Assembly (NCBI GenBank): GCA_905250075.1
Contig: CAJNOP010000003.1
Coordinates: forward strand, 2,236,961 to 2,300,960
From: Rotaria sp. Silwood1
Lineage: Eukaryota; Rotifera; Eurotatoria; Philodinida; Philodinidae
Direction: 5' to 3'
Length of the DNA stretch: 64,000 bases
This document shows, in pieces, positions 1 through 10,003 of this stretch. The notes beneath the pieces are model-generated. The model saw only the letters and a program-made list of their open reading frames with translations. It did no database searches and was not told the origin of the DNA. Each line of letters starts with the position of its first letter. The stretch's first letter is position 1. Both the position numbers and the translations under genes were made by a program.

Positions 1-1700
1 GGTGTAGTTGAAGAGCTGGTATCTTCCATCGTAGTGGGGTTGTGGAACTCGGTTTGTTCGACTGTTACATTTTCAGAAGTTATATCGGCTTCTGTTGTCG
101 TACTGGTGACCAATATCAATGTAGAAGTGCTAGTTACAATCAAGTTTGTTGGTGTCAGTGAAGAACTGGTACCCTCTGTCGTGCTCCAGGTCGGTAACTC
201 TGTCTGTTCTGCTGTCGGACTTTCGATAAGCGTCTGAGCTTCTGTTGGAATACTAGTGGCAGAGGCTACTGTCGAACTGCTGGTCATAGTCCAAGTTGTT
301 GGCGTGGTTGAAGAACTCGTACCTTCCGTCGTGTTCCATATTGGTAGCTCCGTCTGCTCTGCTGTCGGACTTTCGATAAGCGTCTCAGTTTCTGTTGGAA
401 TATCAGTGGCAGAGTCCACTGTCAAAGTGCTTCTCACAGTCCAAGTCGTTGGTGTAGTTGAAGAACTCGTACCTTCCATCGTGGTGGAGTTCCCTAACTC
501 GGTTTGTTCGACTGTTACATTTCCGGAAGTTACATCGGTTTCTGTTGTTGTATTAATGAGAAACGTCAATGTAGAAGTGCTGGTTAGAATCCAGTTTGTC
601 GGTGTCGGTGAAGAACTTGTATCTTCCGTCATGCTCGAAGTCGGTAGCTCCGTCTGTTCTGCTGTTTGACTTTGGATAAACGTCTGAGCTTCTGTTGCAA
701 TACTAGTGGCAGAGGCCACTGCCGAAGTACTGGTCACAATCCAAGTCGTTGGTGTAGTTGAAGAGCTGGTATCTTCCATCATCGTGGTGGAGTTCCGTAA
801 CTCCGTTTGTCCGACTGTCAAATTTTCCGAAGTTGCATCGGCTTCTGTTGTTATATTAGTGAGAAACGTCAATGTAGAAGCGCTGGTTGGAATCCAGTTA
901 GTCGGTGTCGGTGAAGAACTTGTACCTTCCGTCGTGTTCCAGGTCGATAACTCTGTCTGTTCTGTTGTGGGACTTTCGATAAGCGTCTGAGCTTCTGTTG
1001 GAATACTGGTGGCAGGGGCCAATGTCGAAGTGCTGGTCACAATCCAAGTCGTTGGTGTAGTTGAAGAGCTGGTATCTTCCATCATCGTGGTGTTGCGTAA
1101 CTCGGTTTGTTCGATTGTTAAATTTTCGGAAGTTACATGGGCGTTTGTTGTTGTACTGTTGACAAACGTCAGTGTAGAATTGCCGGTTACAATCCAGTTT
1201 GTCGGTGAAGAACTGGTACCTTCCGTCGTGCTCGAAGTCGGTATCTCCGTCTGTTCTGGTGTGTGACTTTCGATTACCGTTTCAGCTTCTGATGTTGTAC
1301 TATTGGTAGAGGGAACTGTGGAAGTGCTACTCACAGTCCAAGTAGTTGGCGTAGTTGAAGGGCTGGTACTCTCTGTCGAGGTAGTAGCCGCTAACTCGGT
1401 TATCGCGACTGTTAAATTTTCGGAAGTTGCCTCAGCTTCTGTTATTGTACTGGTGGTAGAGGACAGTGTGGCCGTGCTGGTCATAATCCAGATTGTTGAT
1501 GTGGATGAAGAGCTGGCACTCTCCGTCGTGGTCGATGTGAGTAATTCGGTTTGTTCTGTTGTTTCACTTTGAAGATTGGTGTCAGTGTCGGTTGAAATAC
1601 TGGTGGCAGATGTCTGTGGAAACGTGATATTCACAATCGAAATCGTTGATGTAATTGAGAAACTGGTACTGGCTGACAATGTGTTGGTTAGGAAATCGGT
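1..1700. repeat. 150-bp tandem repeat array inside the mucin-like ORF
   Basis: Copies of the plus-strand core GTTGAAGARCTSGTAYCTTC recur at about 8, 158, 307, 457, 607, 757, 911, 1059, 1206, 1358, 1504 and 1654, a spacing of 147-154 bp. All unit lengths keep the minus-strand frame open. Copies are most alike at the left and decay to the right, so the array probably expanded from the left side. Confidence 0.85.
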
Positions 1701-1933
1701 TTGGATGGTTGTTTGACTGTCGCCATTAGAATCAGTTTTTGTTGTAAGACTGGTACTAGGAGTGTATGTGGAAATAATAGTGGCGGAGGTGTCTTGTGTT
1801 GTGGTAGTCGAGGGTAGGGTATTGGCTGTGTTGTATAATGTCGAATTAACGGTACTGTCTACCAGTATCATGACTCTGGTGGTTTCAGCGTCTTGTATTG
1901 TGGCGCCTGTTTCGTTTGGGAGTGTGATGTCGG
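1..1933 (-). CDS. Mucin-like Thr/Ser-rich repeat protein, partial
   Basis: The minus strand is open without a stop from 1992 to the left edge (664 codons), so the ORF continues outside the window. The likely exon start is after an acceptor ending TTTATAG at 1934-1940; the first in-frame ATG is at 1871-1869, without a signal peptide after it. The translation is dominated by Thr and Ser and is built from about twelve degenerate units of about 50 residues (150 bp). Unit cores read EGTSSS or EDTSSS, followed by TTPTTW or PTPTNW. Two unit types mostly alternate, giving a higher-order period of about 300 bp. Units contain N-glycosylation sequons (NTT, NST, NIT, NVT), almost no Lys and no Cys. This composition fits a heavily O-glycosylated secreted or surface mucin-like protein, but no anchoring domain is visible. 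Plus-strand ORFs here are antisense shadows. Confidence 0.7.
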
Positions 1934-1992
1934 CTATAAAGATTCTTTGAGCACTTTTCCGTAAATAGGGAATTTTCGGAACTGCATCAATT

Positions 1993-2479
1993 TATTTTGC
2001 AAAGAGCTCAGTTTAGATTGTGCTTTTTAGAAGAAAAGGGTTGTGGTTATCTTCTGTTTTTTATTATGCAGTTTTTCCTGTTGGAAGTTTTTGTTTAGTG
2101 AATGCTTCAGGTGTCGAAAAGTGGCAGTCAATGGAATTATTTTTCAAATGTTTCGCACTCTATGTAGAGTGGTGTCTTTTTCTATGATGGGTTTTTGATG
2201 GCTTTGTTGATGACAAAATGATGTTGTGAGAAAAGGGTCATTATTTCAGCCATCTGCGTGAGCAGTCTACGAAAAGTGCATGTTCATTCCCGAATGCTTG
2301 ACTATGCTCTGATCTCGAAATGCTTTGGAAATGAAGTTTTATGAAATGAAACTGAAGTTGTAGATGTTCGTTTATGGTCTATAATGTCCTCGCATTATGT
2401 ACCTCTTTCGGTTTTCGCTGTTGTCTGAATCAACTACTATAGCGATTTTCTTGGGGAACTGTATGTTTGGTTATCCTGA
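1993..2479. other. Intergenic or upstream intron, no gene seen
   Basis: This stretch borders the mucin-like exon and could be its upstream intron. I see no convincing ORF, RNA gene or repeat in it. Confidence 0.4.
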
Positions 2480-2798
2480 ACATCCCAGGTCAAAAAAATC
2501 GGGCATGAAGTCTTGTACAATCGTACGAAATTGTCCAAAAAATCGTGGTCTCAGAAATCTCACATAAGTTCTTAGTGTAAGATTCTCGTCAGATCTTACC
2601 TCAGATATGATTTTCTATAATCTTACACTGAGATTTGATAGGACAATAAAATTTGTCAAGAATCTTAGAGTAGGACTTGATATAAAACTTCTGAAACCAC
2701 GACTTTTTGTACGATTTCCGTCTGATATTACAAGGTCATACAAGATCAGATGAAGGATCATGCGATATCTTACCATCTGTTTGTTTGACCTGGGATGT
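2480..2798. mobile_element. Palindromic MITE-like element with ACATCCCAGGT ends
   Basis: The left end ACATCCCAGGTCAAA is matched by its reverse complement at the right end. Inside, the two halves remain partly complementary over about 150 bp: both arms carry GTACRAAAWTCGTGGTYTCAGAA-like segments in inverted order. There is no coding capacity. A target duplication is not obvious; only short TGA-like flanks are shared. The layout fits an old non-autonomous foldback/MITE. Confidence 0.6.
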
Positions 2799-3852
2799 GA
2801 TTAACAGCAAATATTTTTATCCAAAGAGAAGTCTGCTAATGTCAACTCAATAGTATTTGGTAGGGTTTTTAGTATCTTAAAAGCAAGATATGAGCCTGCT
2901 TTTTTTGATCAAGTAGTACTTAACATACAATACAAGATTCTTCAAAAATAATGTCAAATTTCGTGACAACATGTTTCTGACTTTTAATTCAACCTGTACT
3001 TGTCGTACAAAAGAGTCGTGTGTAAAGTACAATTTTCGAATCAGACATATATTGCCTCGTCAAGTCTAGAAAAGAGAGAAAACCAAGATGGAAAAACTTT
3101 TTAAGATACTTCGTTCAATGTTTTACCACTTGAATAATCAAGTTTTCAAATTATTTTAATGTGTATGGGTTGAGTTCTAGTGAAAAATACATCAAAGTGT
3201 GGTGGTTCGAAAACTCCATCGATATGAATTTTTTTTAAACTTTAGTAACCGCCTCCACACCTGATTAAAAACAGTTGCCGATCAAATTTTCCTAAATCGA
3301 CATTTTTGCAAGTATATCAGCCACTATCTTTAGGAAACGTATGTAAGATCAATTTTTTGGCTGTGTTAAATGTAGATGAGATCTTAGAAAGTAAACGAAA
3401 ACGAATATCTCAGCAAATATTTTTCATCAGTGTCAAATGATCGACTTGTGAGAGCAGTCATGCGTCTCAATTTCGTTCACAAAAGGCGATGTTGTAGTAT
3501 AAAACATAGAACAAATTTAACTTTCAATAAATTATTGAAGCGAGCATTCTTCGTGCTACAAAAGTCATTATTGAACGTATTTTTCTCATTTCTTTTTTAC
3601 TGATAAAATAAATCAATACAAATAGAGAATAATGCGGCGTATGATGAAGTTTCAAAAGCCTTCATAAAGGCGTTTGGTTTTCGAATTTGTCTTCCTTATA
3701 GACTCTTCCTGAAAAAATCTGTTCCGTATAAAATTTCTTATCTGCTATTCGATGAACATTTCGATATGTCGTTTAAAACGTCTCATGGACATTGAATTTT
3801 TATATCGAGCTCTCGGATAGTCACTGCCCAACAATTCGATCGGTTGCTGTGC
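2799..3852. other. Intergenic, no gene seen
   Basis: AT-rich sequence with no supported ORF or RNA gene. It lies between two repeat elements that share the CCCAGGT end motif. Confidence 0.4.
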
Positions 3853-4429
3853 CCCAGGTCGAAATAGCTATGTCGGATCCTGTCGGATAGGTTTCAAATC
3901 CGTTGAGATACGGCTAATCGGATTCGGTCGGTTACTTTTTGTCGGATTCCGATGCTATCCACTGTTTTCCTTTGATATCCTCCGGTCGGATTCATTGAGC
4001 TCCGACTAGATTCATGTATTCGGAACTGGTCAGATCCGATCTCAAGATCTGTTCGCTTCCGGTGGGATTCCGGGGAATCTGATGTCAAGAAATGGCCGGA
4101 TTTTGCGGTTTCAAATGACACCGGATTCCATGATAAAACCGATCAATCACTGGTATCGGAGCTTGTCGGATTATATAAGAATGCAGAATACCCAAGCCGA
4201 TCTCACACCATCGGATCCGATGGAAATTAGTCGGATGTTGGAAAGTGTCGGATTTTCAGAGTTTCGACAAGATCCCGGCCACTTCCGACACTTTCCGACA
4301 TCCAACAACTTCCTGTCGGAATCCGATACCAAGGATTCCGACGAATTGCCATCGGATCCGATAAAATTCGATAATTTTTCCGATAGGATCCGACGAGATC
4401 CGACTGTCGGATTGTTCGTTCTGGGTATC

Positions 4430-5432
4430 CAGTATTATTTTCCACGTAGCCAGATTCATGAATTAGAATATATTCTGACAGATCAATCAGCTAATCATCT
4501 AATAAGATGTTTCTCTTTTTACAAATTTTCAACAACAAAATCAAAAATCTGGAAATCCGATTTTGTCCAGATTTCATTCACCGTTTTGTTTTACAGGTAT
4601 CGATTTATATAAGGAAATCCCTACTTTAATATTTCGAATGAATTTCCAAAGTGTTGCTCAGATTAATTTTATTTCAAATGATTTTTTTTCCTATTACAAT
4701 TCTGTTTTCCGCCCAATCGGATTCTTGAATAAGAATATATTCTGACGGATGAATGAGCTAATGAATTAATTAGATATTCCTCTTTTTACAAATTTCGACA
4801 AGAAAAATCAAAAATCTGGAAATCCGATTTCGTCCAGATTTCATTCACCGTTTTGTTTTACAGATATCGATCTATATAAGGAAGTCTCTACTTTAATATT
4901 TTGAATAAATTTCCAAAGTGTTGCTTAGATTAATTTTACTTCAAATGATGTATTTCCTTATACAATTATGTTTTCTACGGAATCGGATTCTTGAATAAGA
5001 TTATATTCTGACGGATGAATGAGCTAATCAATTAATTAGATATTCCTCTTTTTACAAATTTCGACAAGCAAAATCAAAAATCTGGAAATCCGATATCGTC
5101 CAGATTTCATTCACCGTTTTGTTTTACAGATATCGATCTATATAAAGAAGTCTCTACTTTAATATTTTGAATGAATTTCCAAAGTGTTGTTTAGATTAAT
5201 TTTACTTCAAATGATTTGTTTTCCTTATACAATTATGTTTTCCACGCAATTGGATTCTTGAATAAGACTATATTCTGACGGATCAATGAGCTAATCAATT
5301 AATTAGATAGTCCTCTTTTTACAAATTTCCAACAACAAAATCAAAAATCTGGAAATCCAATTTTGTCCAGATTTCATTCACCGTTTTGTTTTACAGGTAT
5401 CGATCTATATAAGGAACTCTCTACTTTCATAT
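4430..5432. repeat. 267-bp tandem repeat, about 3.7 copies
   Basis: The word TCAAAAATCTGGAAATCC occurs at 4541, 4808, 5074 and 5341, and TATTCTGACRG at 4471, 4738, 5004 and 5271, a constant period of 266-267 bp. The fourth copy is truncated near 5432. Each copy contains a TATATAAGG- or TATATAAAG-like word after ATCGATYTA. Confidence 0.92.
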
Positions 5433-5590
5433 ACCAAGTGAATTCTGCCATTTTGTATAACTAAGTTCTATATATTAGGAACAATCTTAGTACAAGCATT
5501 GTTCAATTTTAAGAAGGATCGTAGTATATACATTGTTGGATTCTAGGAATAATCCCAGTTGAAACAGTTGACATCCTTTAGACTCTCGAT

Positions 5591-6050
5591 GACATCCTAA
5601 TGCAATCTTTAGAAATTTTGATAAAATCCTGGTGAAATCTGTTCAAAATGTCGATTCAATCTTTGGAAAATCTTTAGAATTCTTGATGAAAGCCTTGAGA
5701 AATCTTCCTGAAATCTTCAGAAATCTCGTCGAAATCCTTGAGAAATCTTTATAAATCTTGATGAAATCCTGAGGAAATCTTCAGAAATCTGGATGAAATC
5801 CTGGACAAGCATTTAGAAATCTTGATGAAATCCTTGGAAAATCTTCATAAATCTTGATGAAATCTTCTGAAATCTCGATGAAATCTTTGTGAAATCTTCA
5901 GAAATCTCGTCGAAATCCTTGAGAAATTTTTATAAATCTTGATGAAATCCTTGGGAAATCTTCAGAAATCTCGATGAAATCCTTGGAAATTTTAAGAATG
6001 CTAGAATGAAATCTGTGTGAAATGTTGATTGAATCCTTGTGCAATCGAAA
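5591..6050. repeat. 32-bp tandem repeat array
   Basis: Degenerate units of the form GAAATCCTTGRGAAATCTTC followed by AGAAATCTYGAT repeat every 32 bp, with one unit shortened by 11 bp and another lengthened by 11 bp. About thirteen units are readable. It lies directly downstream of the 267-bp array in the same composite element. Confidence 0.85.
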
Positions 6051-6346
6051 CAGATTCAGCCAACTTCTGATGAAATCCGACTGTATTCTGTCGGAGCCTT
6101 ACGTTATCAGGCGTTTCTCTGTGAAAGGATCCTTGTGGTTACGGCATTATCTGACAAACAGTCCCGACAGGATCCGATCGGATCCTTTCCGACGTAATCC
6201 GGTGCGGAATCCGTTAGTTAGGAATCCTGTGAAATACGGTTGGGTTCCGATCGGATTTAGTTGGGACCCCGACGAATTCCGGTGTTATCCGACATCGGAT
6301 CCGATAGTTTCCGGTAGGATCTACACGTCGGATTGAATCACCTGGG

Positions 6347-7155
6347 TGAGATCATTTCGACGTACAGTTTTCGAACACTCTCGAAAGATTGTTTCAAATG
6401 GAATCGAAATTCGATAAAAATAAACAGAATTTTGTACAACAAATGCCTTATTGTTGAGTAGCTGAAACGTATCGAATATACGTAGAGAAGAATATTTGAA
6501 TGTGTCTATCCTATGATGCAGCTTTGTCGAACATCTAAACTAAATAGAAAGTATTATTCTTCTATGAAAGTCACATTTTCAATTCGTTAATAATATAGTA
6601 TGTTGACGATTATATTTTTCTAAAACACGAACTGAAAGGAGTGTTGAAGTGTTTAGGGTAGAAATTTTGGACCCCCCCATCACAGACCGTGACAGAGAAC
6701 CCTGGTACCCATCACAGACCGTGACAGAGAAACTGCAGTTGTAAAGCAACAGATAGACGGTTAGCTACAAATGTGTCGCAAAGAAATGGAACAAAAGGAT
6801 TTCCGTTTAATTAGTAACAATAGATCCATTGTGTTTCACATTTTTAATCCCGCAAGGGATTGCGCTAACAGCTTTTTATTTTTATATCTGCTAGTCATTT
6901 TTATTAGTTACAAATAACATTTTATGAGCAAAAATTTGCAGATGTCTAACTAACAGAGAAGCTTTTCGCGAATTTTAGATCCTATATAAAGAATTTTTTT
7001 GATAAATATGATATTTGATAAATAACTGATCAGTGTGATAAAGTATAAAATGAACAATTAGAATTTTTTTCAAAAATTACTAAAGCAAAAATTGGTTATA
7101 ATTGCGTTTTCATTAAGAATACTGGCAAATTTTAGTCTTATTTTTCATCAGCTGA
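6347..7155. other. Intergenic, with a short duplicated motif
   Basis: No gene is seen. CCCATCACAGACCGTGACAG occurs twice, at 6676 and 6708, a 32-bp direct repeat in which TCAC and GTGA form a small inverted pair. A short AATCCC/GGGATT hairpin lies near 6847. Confidence 0.5.
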
Positions 7156-7163
7156 TGTTACAT

Positions 7164-7441
7164 CAAGGGGGAAACGGCGGACTTTTGGACTTGAAGTTAC
7201 TTTGAGCTACTTTAAGCTACTTCAAGTTACTTTCAGCTACTTGAAGTAGCTTACTTTGAAGTACTTTTCAACTTCAAATTTACCTGAAGTTACTTGAAGT
7301 TACTTTAAGCTACTTGTTCCTACTTTGGACTACTAGAGTGGTACTTTGGACTACTAGGGTGGTACTTTGAGCTACTTCAAGTAGTCTACTTTCACGTACT
7401 TTGACGTACTTTTCTACTTCAAGTCCGCCGTTTCCCCCTTG
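7164..7441. mobile_element. MITE with 8-bp target duplication (hAT-like)
   Basis: The ends are perfect inverted repeats beginning CAAGGGGGAAACGGCGGACT. They are flanked by an identical 8-bp direct repeat TGTTACAT at 7156-7163 and 7442-7449. The 278-bp interior has no ORF and is made of short related words (ACTTGAAGTTACTTTGAGCTACTT type) in both orientations, including a contiguous 21-bp duplication at 7321-7362. An 8-bp duplication with short TIRs is typical of hAT elements; the transposase is not in the window. Confidence 0.88.
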
Positions 7442-7449
7442 TGTTACAT

Positions 7450-10003
7450 GCTGCTCAGAAAATCATGACATCAAGATAACATGTGTTGAACATAAATAAT
7501 TCTGCTAAGATCGTTGAATAAATAGAAAAGACATTTCAAAATCGTTTTTGGAAGCAGTTTCATGTGACCGAAATTAGACTTAACAGTCGAAGCTGTTACT
7601 ATGCTATACCCTTCTCTTCATTAGATCGAACAAGTACGTTCCTTAAACAACTATTAATCATCATATTTTGGTGTATTACATAGTTCCGTATTATAACCGT
7701 ATTTCTCCATATACTTCATTCTAGGTCTAGATAATGTTGCAAGTTCAAGCACGAAGATCAAACCATTTATGCTGATTAGATCTTAAGATCTTGTCGTCTT
7801 CGACTTTACAAATAGACATTACTAACGTTGATTAAACTGGAAAAGTAGTAACTGTTTAATTATTCAGATAAAAATAACAGACTTGTTAGAGGGTGAATTC
7901 AAACTACACTTTAAAAATGCGTCACAACAGAACGTGCTGCAGATTCGATGGAAGAAATGTGTTTCAACAAGCGCCGCATGTTGCACTTTATTTTTTCATA
8001 CATTGTGTTGCCAAGTACGACACATGCAACACATTTTATGTTAGTGTGTTCAAGTAGTTAAAATATACCCGAAGAATGAGTAGTATTCTTTTGATAGATT
8101 CCCTCTCGTCTAATACGCAAAACTTCGGTTAGTGCCGACGTATCGAAGCATGTTCGAGGAGTTGAAAATGACTACCTGATAGGATAGAGTTGCCGGGTGC
8201 CGAGAATCTAACGCATGTTGGGTGGCTCGACATTGGAGTAAAACGAACAGAACATACATATTATAAATGTTGAACCTCTCGTCGCGCTCAACGTATGTTT
8301 TTCAAAGTCTGCTTAGGTCTGTAGTTCAGATATGGTACGTTCGACAAGAAAAACAAATAGTTAAGTTGAAAGTCAACAATCTAGTCTAACAGTGTTTGAC
8401 CTTTTTGCCATAGCTTTCCTATTGCATGTTTTATTTTTTTCCAAAATATGTGATTGCTTCATAACTTGTTCGAGGTGCACAAGTTATGGCCTAAAACTTG
8501 GTGATCATGTTTATCTTTTTCCTTTAATAGTAACACAGGTACTTTTAATATAGTCTTAGTTATAATATAAATCTTACTTGTGTCAGATTGTGTATGGCAA
8601 ATACCAAAAATCAATAAAAAAATCACATAAAGTCTTGACTGAATAATCTTCATGTTTGATAAGTTATTCAATACAAACGAATAAACCATCAAATAATCAG
8701 GTTTTGCAGGGTTAGTTTCAACCGTCGGTCTGCGTTAACAAGCGATGCAGGTAACTAAATCCCAGTAAATGCTATACTAAAAGAATGCTGCTTTAATTGT
8801 ATAGACACATAGCAGCAATACTATTTTCATAGTCGAATAATCTGAAAATGAGCTAGTGATGCAATAAATTTAATCATTCTGTCATGCCATTATATTTATA
8901 TGTATATCATACATCGCTTATTTAAATATATAAAAAAGCATGACTTTGGTCTTGTTTTATTTATTCCTCTAAAAATATTGACTAAAGTACACATAGAGAA
9001 AAAAATGCGTTTTGTGTAGTTAGCTACGTATGTCTCGTCTCATGTGTTTCGAGTGAATGACTCATCACAATATAAAGTCAATTTTTAAAACAAATGAACA
9101 GACGCTACATCATTTTACATCTGCCTGATGGTACATAAGCAATACTGCAACTAAAAAACAATAAAAAAAGTGAATCGATTTCATTCGTGTACTTTTTTTT
9201 ATTGTTTTCAGAATTAAAAAGACGAGTAGAAGAAAAAAAATCAAATTCGTACGTTGTTATTTTGTCTTTTTTCAGTAAACATTTCAGCAATCATTCATAA
9301 TTTTCCTTGGTAAAAGAAAACCAAGTAAATGTAAGAGATGTCGATGAATTTTTTTTTCGAATAATTTCACATGCATTTTACTTCATATTTACTACACACT
9401 TTCGAAGTTTTTCGTTCTTTATATTTCATTCATTCAATTCAATAAGTGAACTTCTACCATAATATCAATGTCCCTGATCAATTCTATTTACATTTCTCTT
9501 TCCCTGTCATATTGCAATTGCTTTAGTAACCAGTTAAATATATTAAAGAAAGCGAAACAGATGACGATAAATAAATGCATCTACCATAATAATATGTTAG
9601 TAAAAATAACTACCTGCATTGTCATCCCATTGCTTCGTTTAAATATAAGACGAAAAAGAAAAAAACATACCTTACTTTTTTTTTGTGATTGATAATTATG
9701 AATAAAACTCAAGTTATTTCATTATATTCACTGAAAAGATTCATAAAAAGCCTACTTTTCAACCTTGAGATTGTGTGAATAGTTGACTAAGTAAACCAAA
9801 ACGAAATTTGTTTTTCTTAGGTTTTTTTTCTTTTTGGTCTGTAAATCAACATTAGAATACTTATATGTGAATTTCTTTCACTATATCTAATCCAAAAATT
9901 GTTACACTTCACACACATACACACACGTAAGTTCAATCAAACATGGATATTTTATTTTTATAACATCTATGAAATTTTTTTTCTACTGATTCGGATTAAA
10001 AAT
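7450..10003. other. Intergenic, no gene seen
   Basis: About 2.5 kb of AT-rich sequence. The short ORFs (for example at 8459-8692 and 9468-9692) have low-complexity Ile/Lys/Asn translations without recognisable domains or splice-linked neighbours. Confidence 0.4.

Larger units (their letters stand above)
3853..6346. mobile_element. Composite non-coding repeat element with TCGGATCC-rich ends
   Basis: The block starts with CCCAGGTCG and ends with the inverted ACCTGGG. Both terminal parts (3870-4430 and 6050-6330) are packed with CGGAT/ATCCG words such as GTCGGATCC. Between them lie a 267-bp tandem array (4430-5432) and a 32-bp tandem array (5591-6050). ORFs in the end segments (for example 4082-4612 and 6022-6336) are by-products of the CGGAT repeats and match no family I recognise. 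The structure suggests a large non-autonomous element with terminal inverted motifs and internal arrays; the superfamily is not assigned and no clear target duplication was found. Confidence 0.55.

Noticed and set aside
34..1572. Series of plus-strand Val/Glu-rich ORFs
   Set aside because: They are antisense to the minus-strand Thr/Ser-rich frame, are broken at each repeat, and have an implausible composition.
4082..4612. 176-codon plus ORF with repeated SDP/DPI words
   Set aside because: It is a by-product of the CGGAT-rich repeat block; the translation simply reflects the repeated word and there are overlapping ORFs on the other strand.
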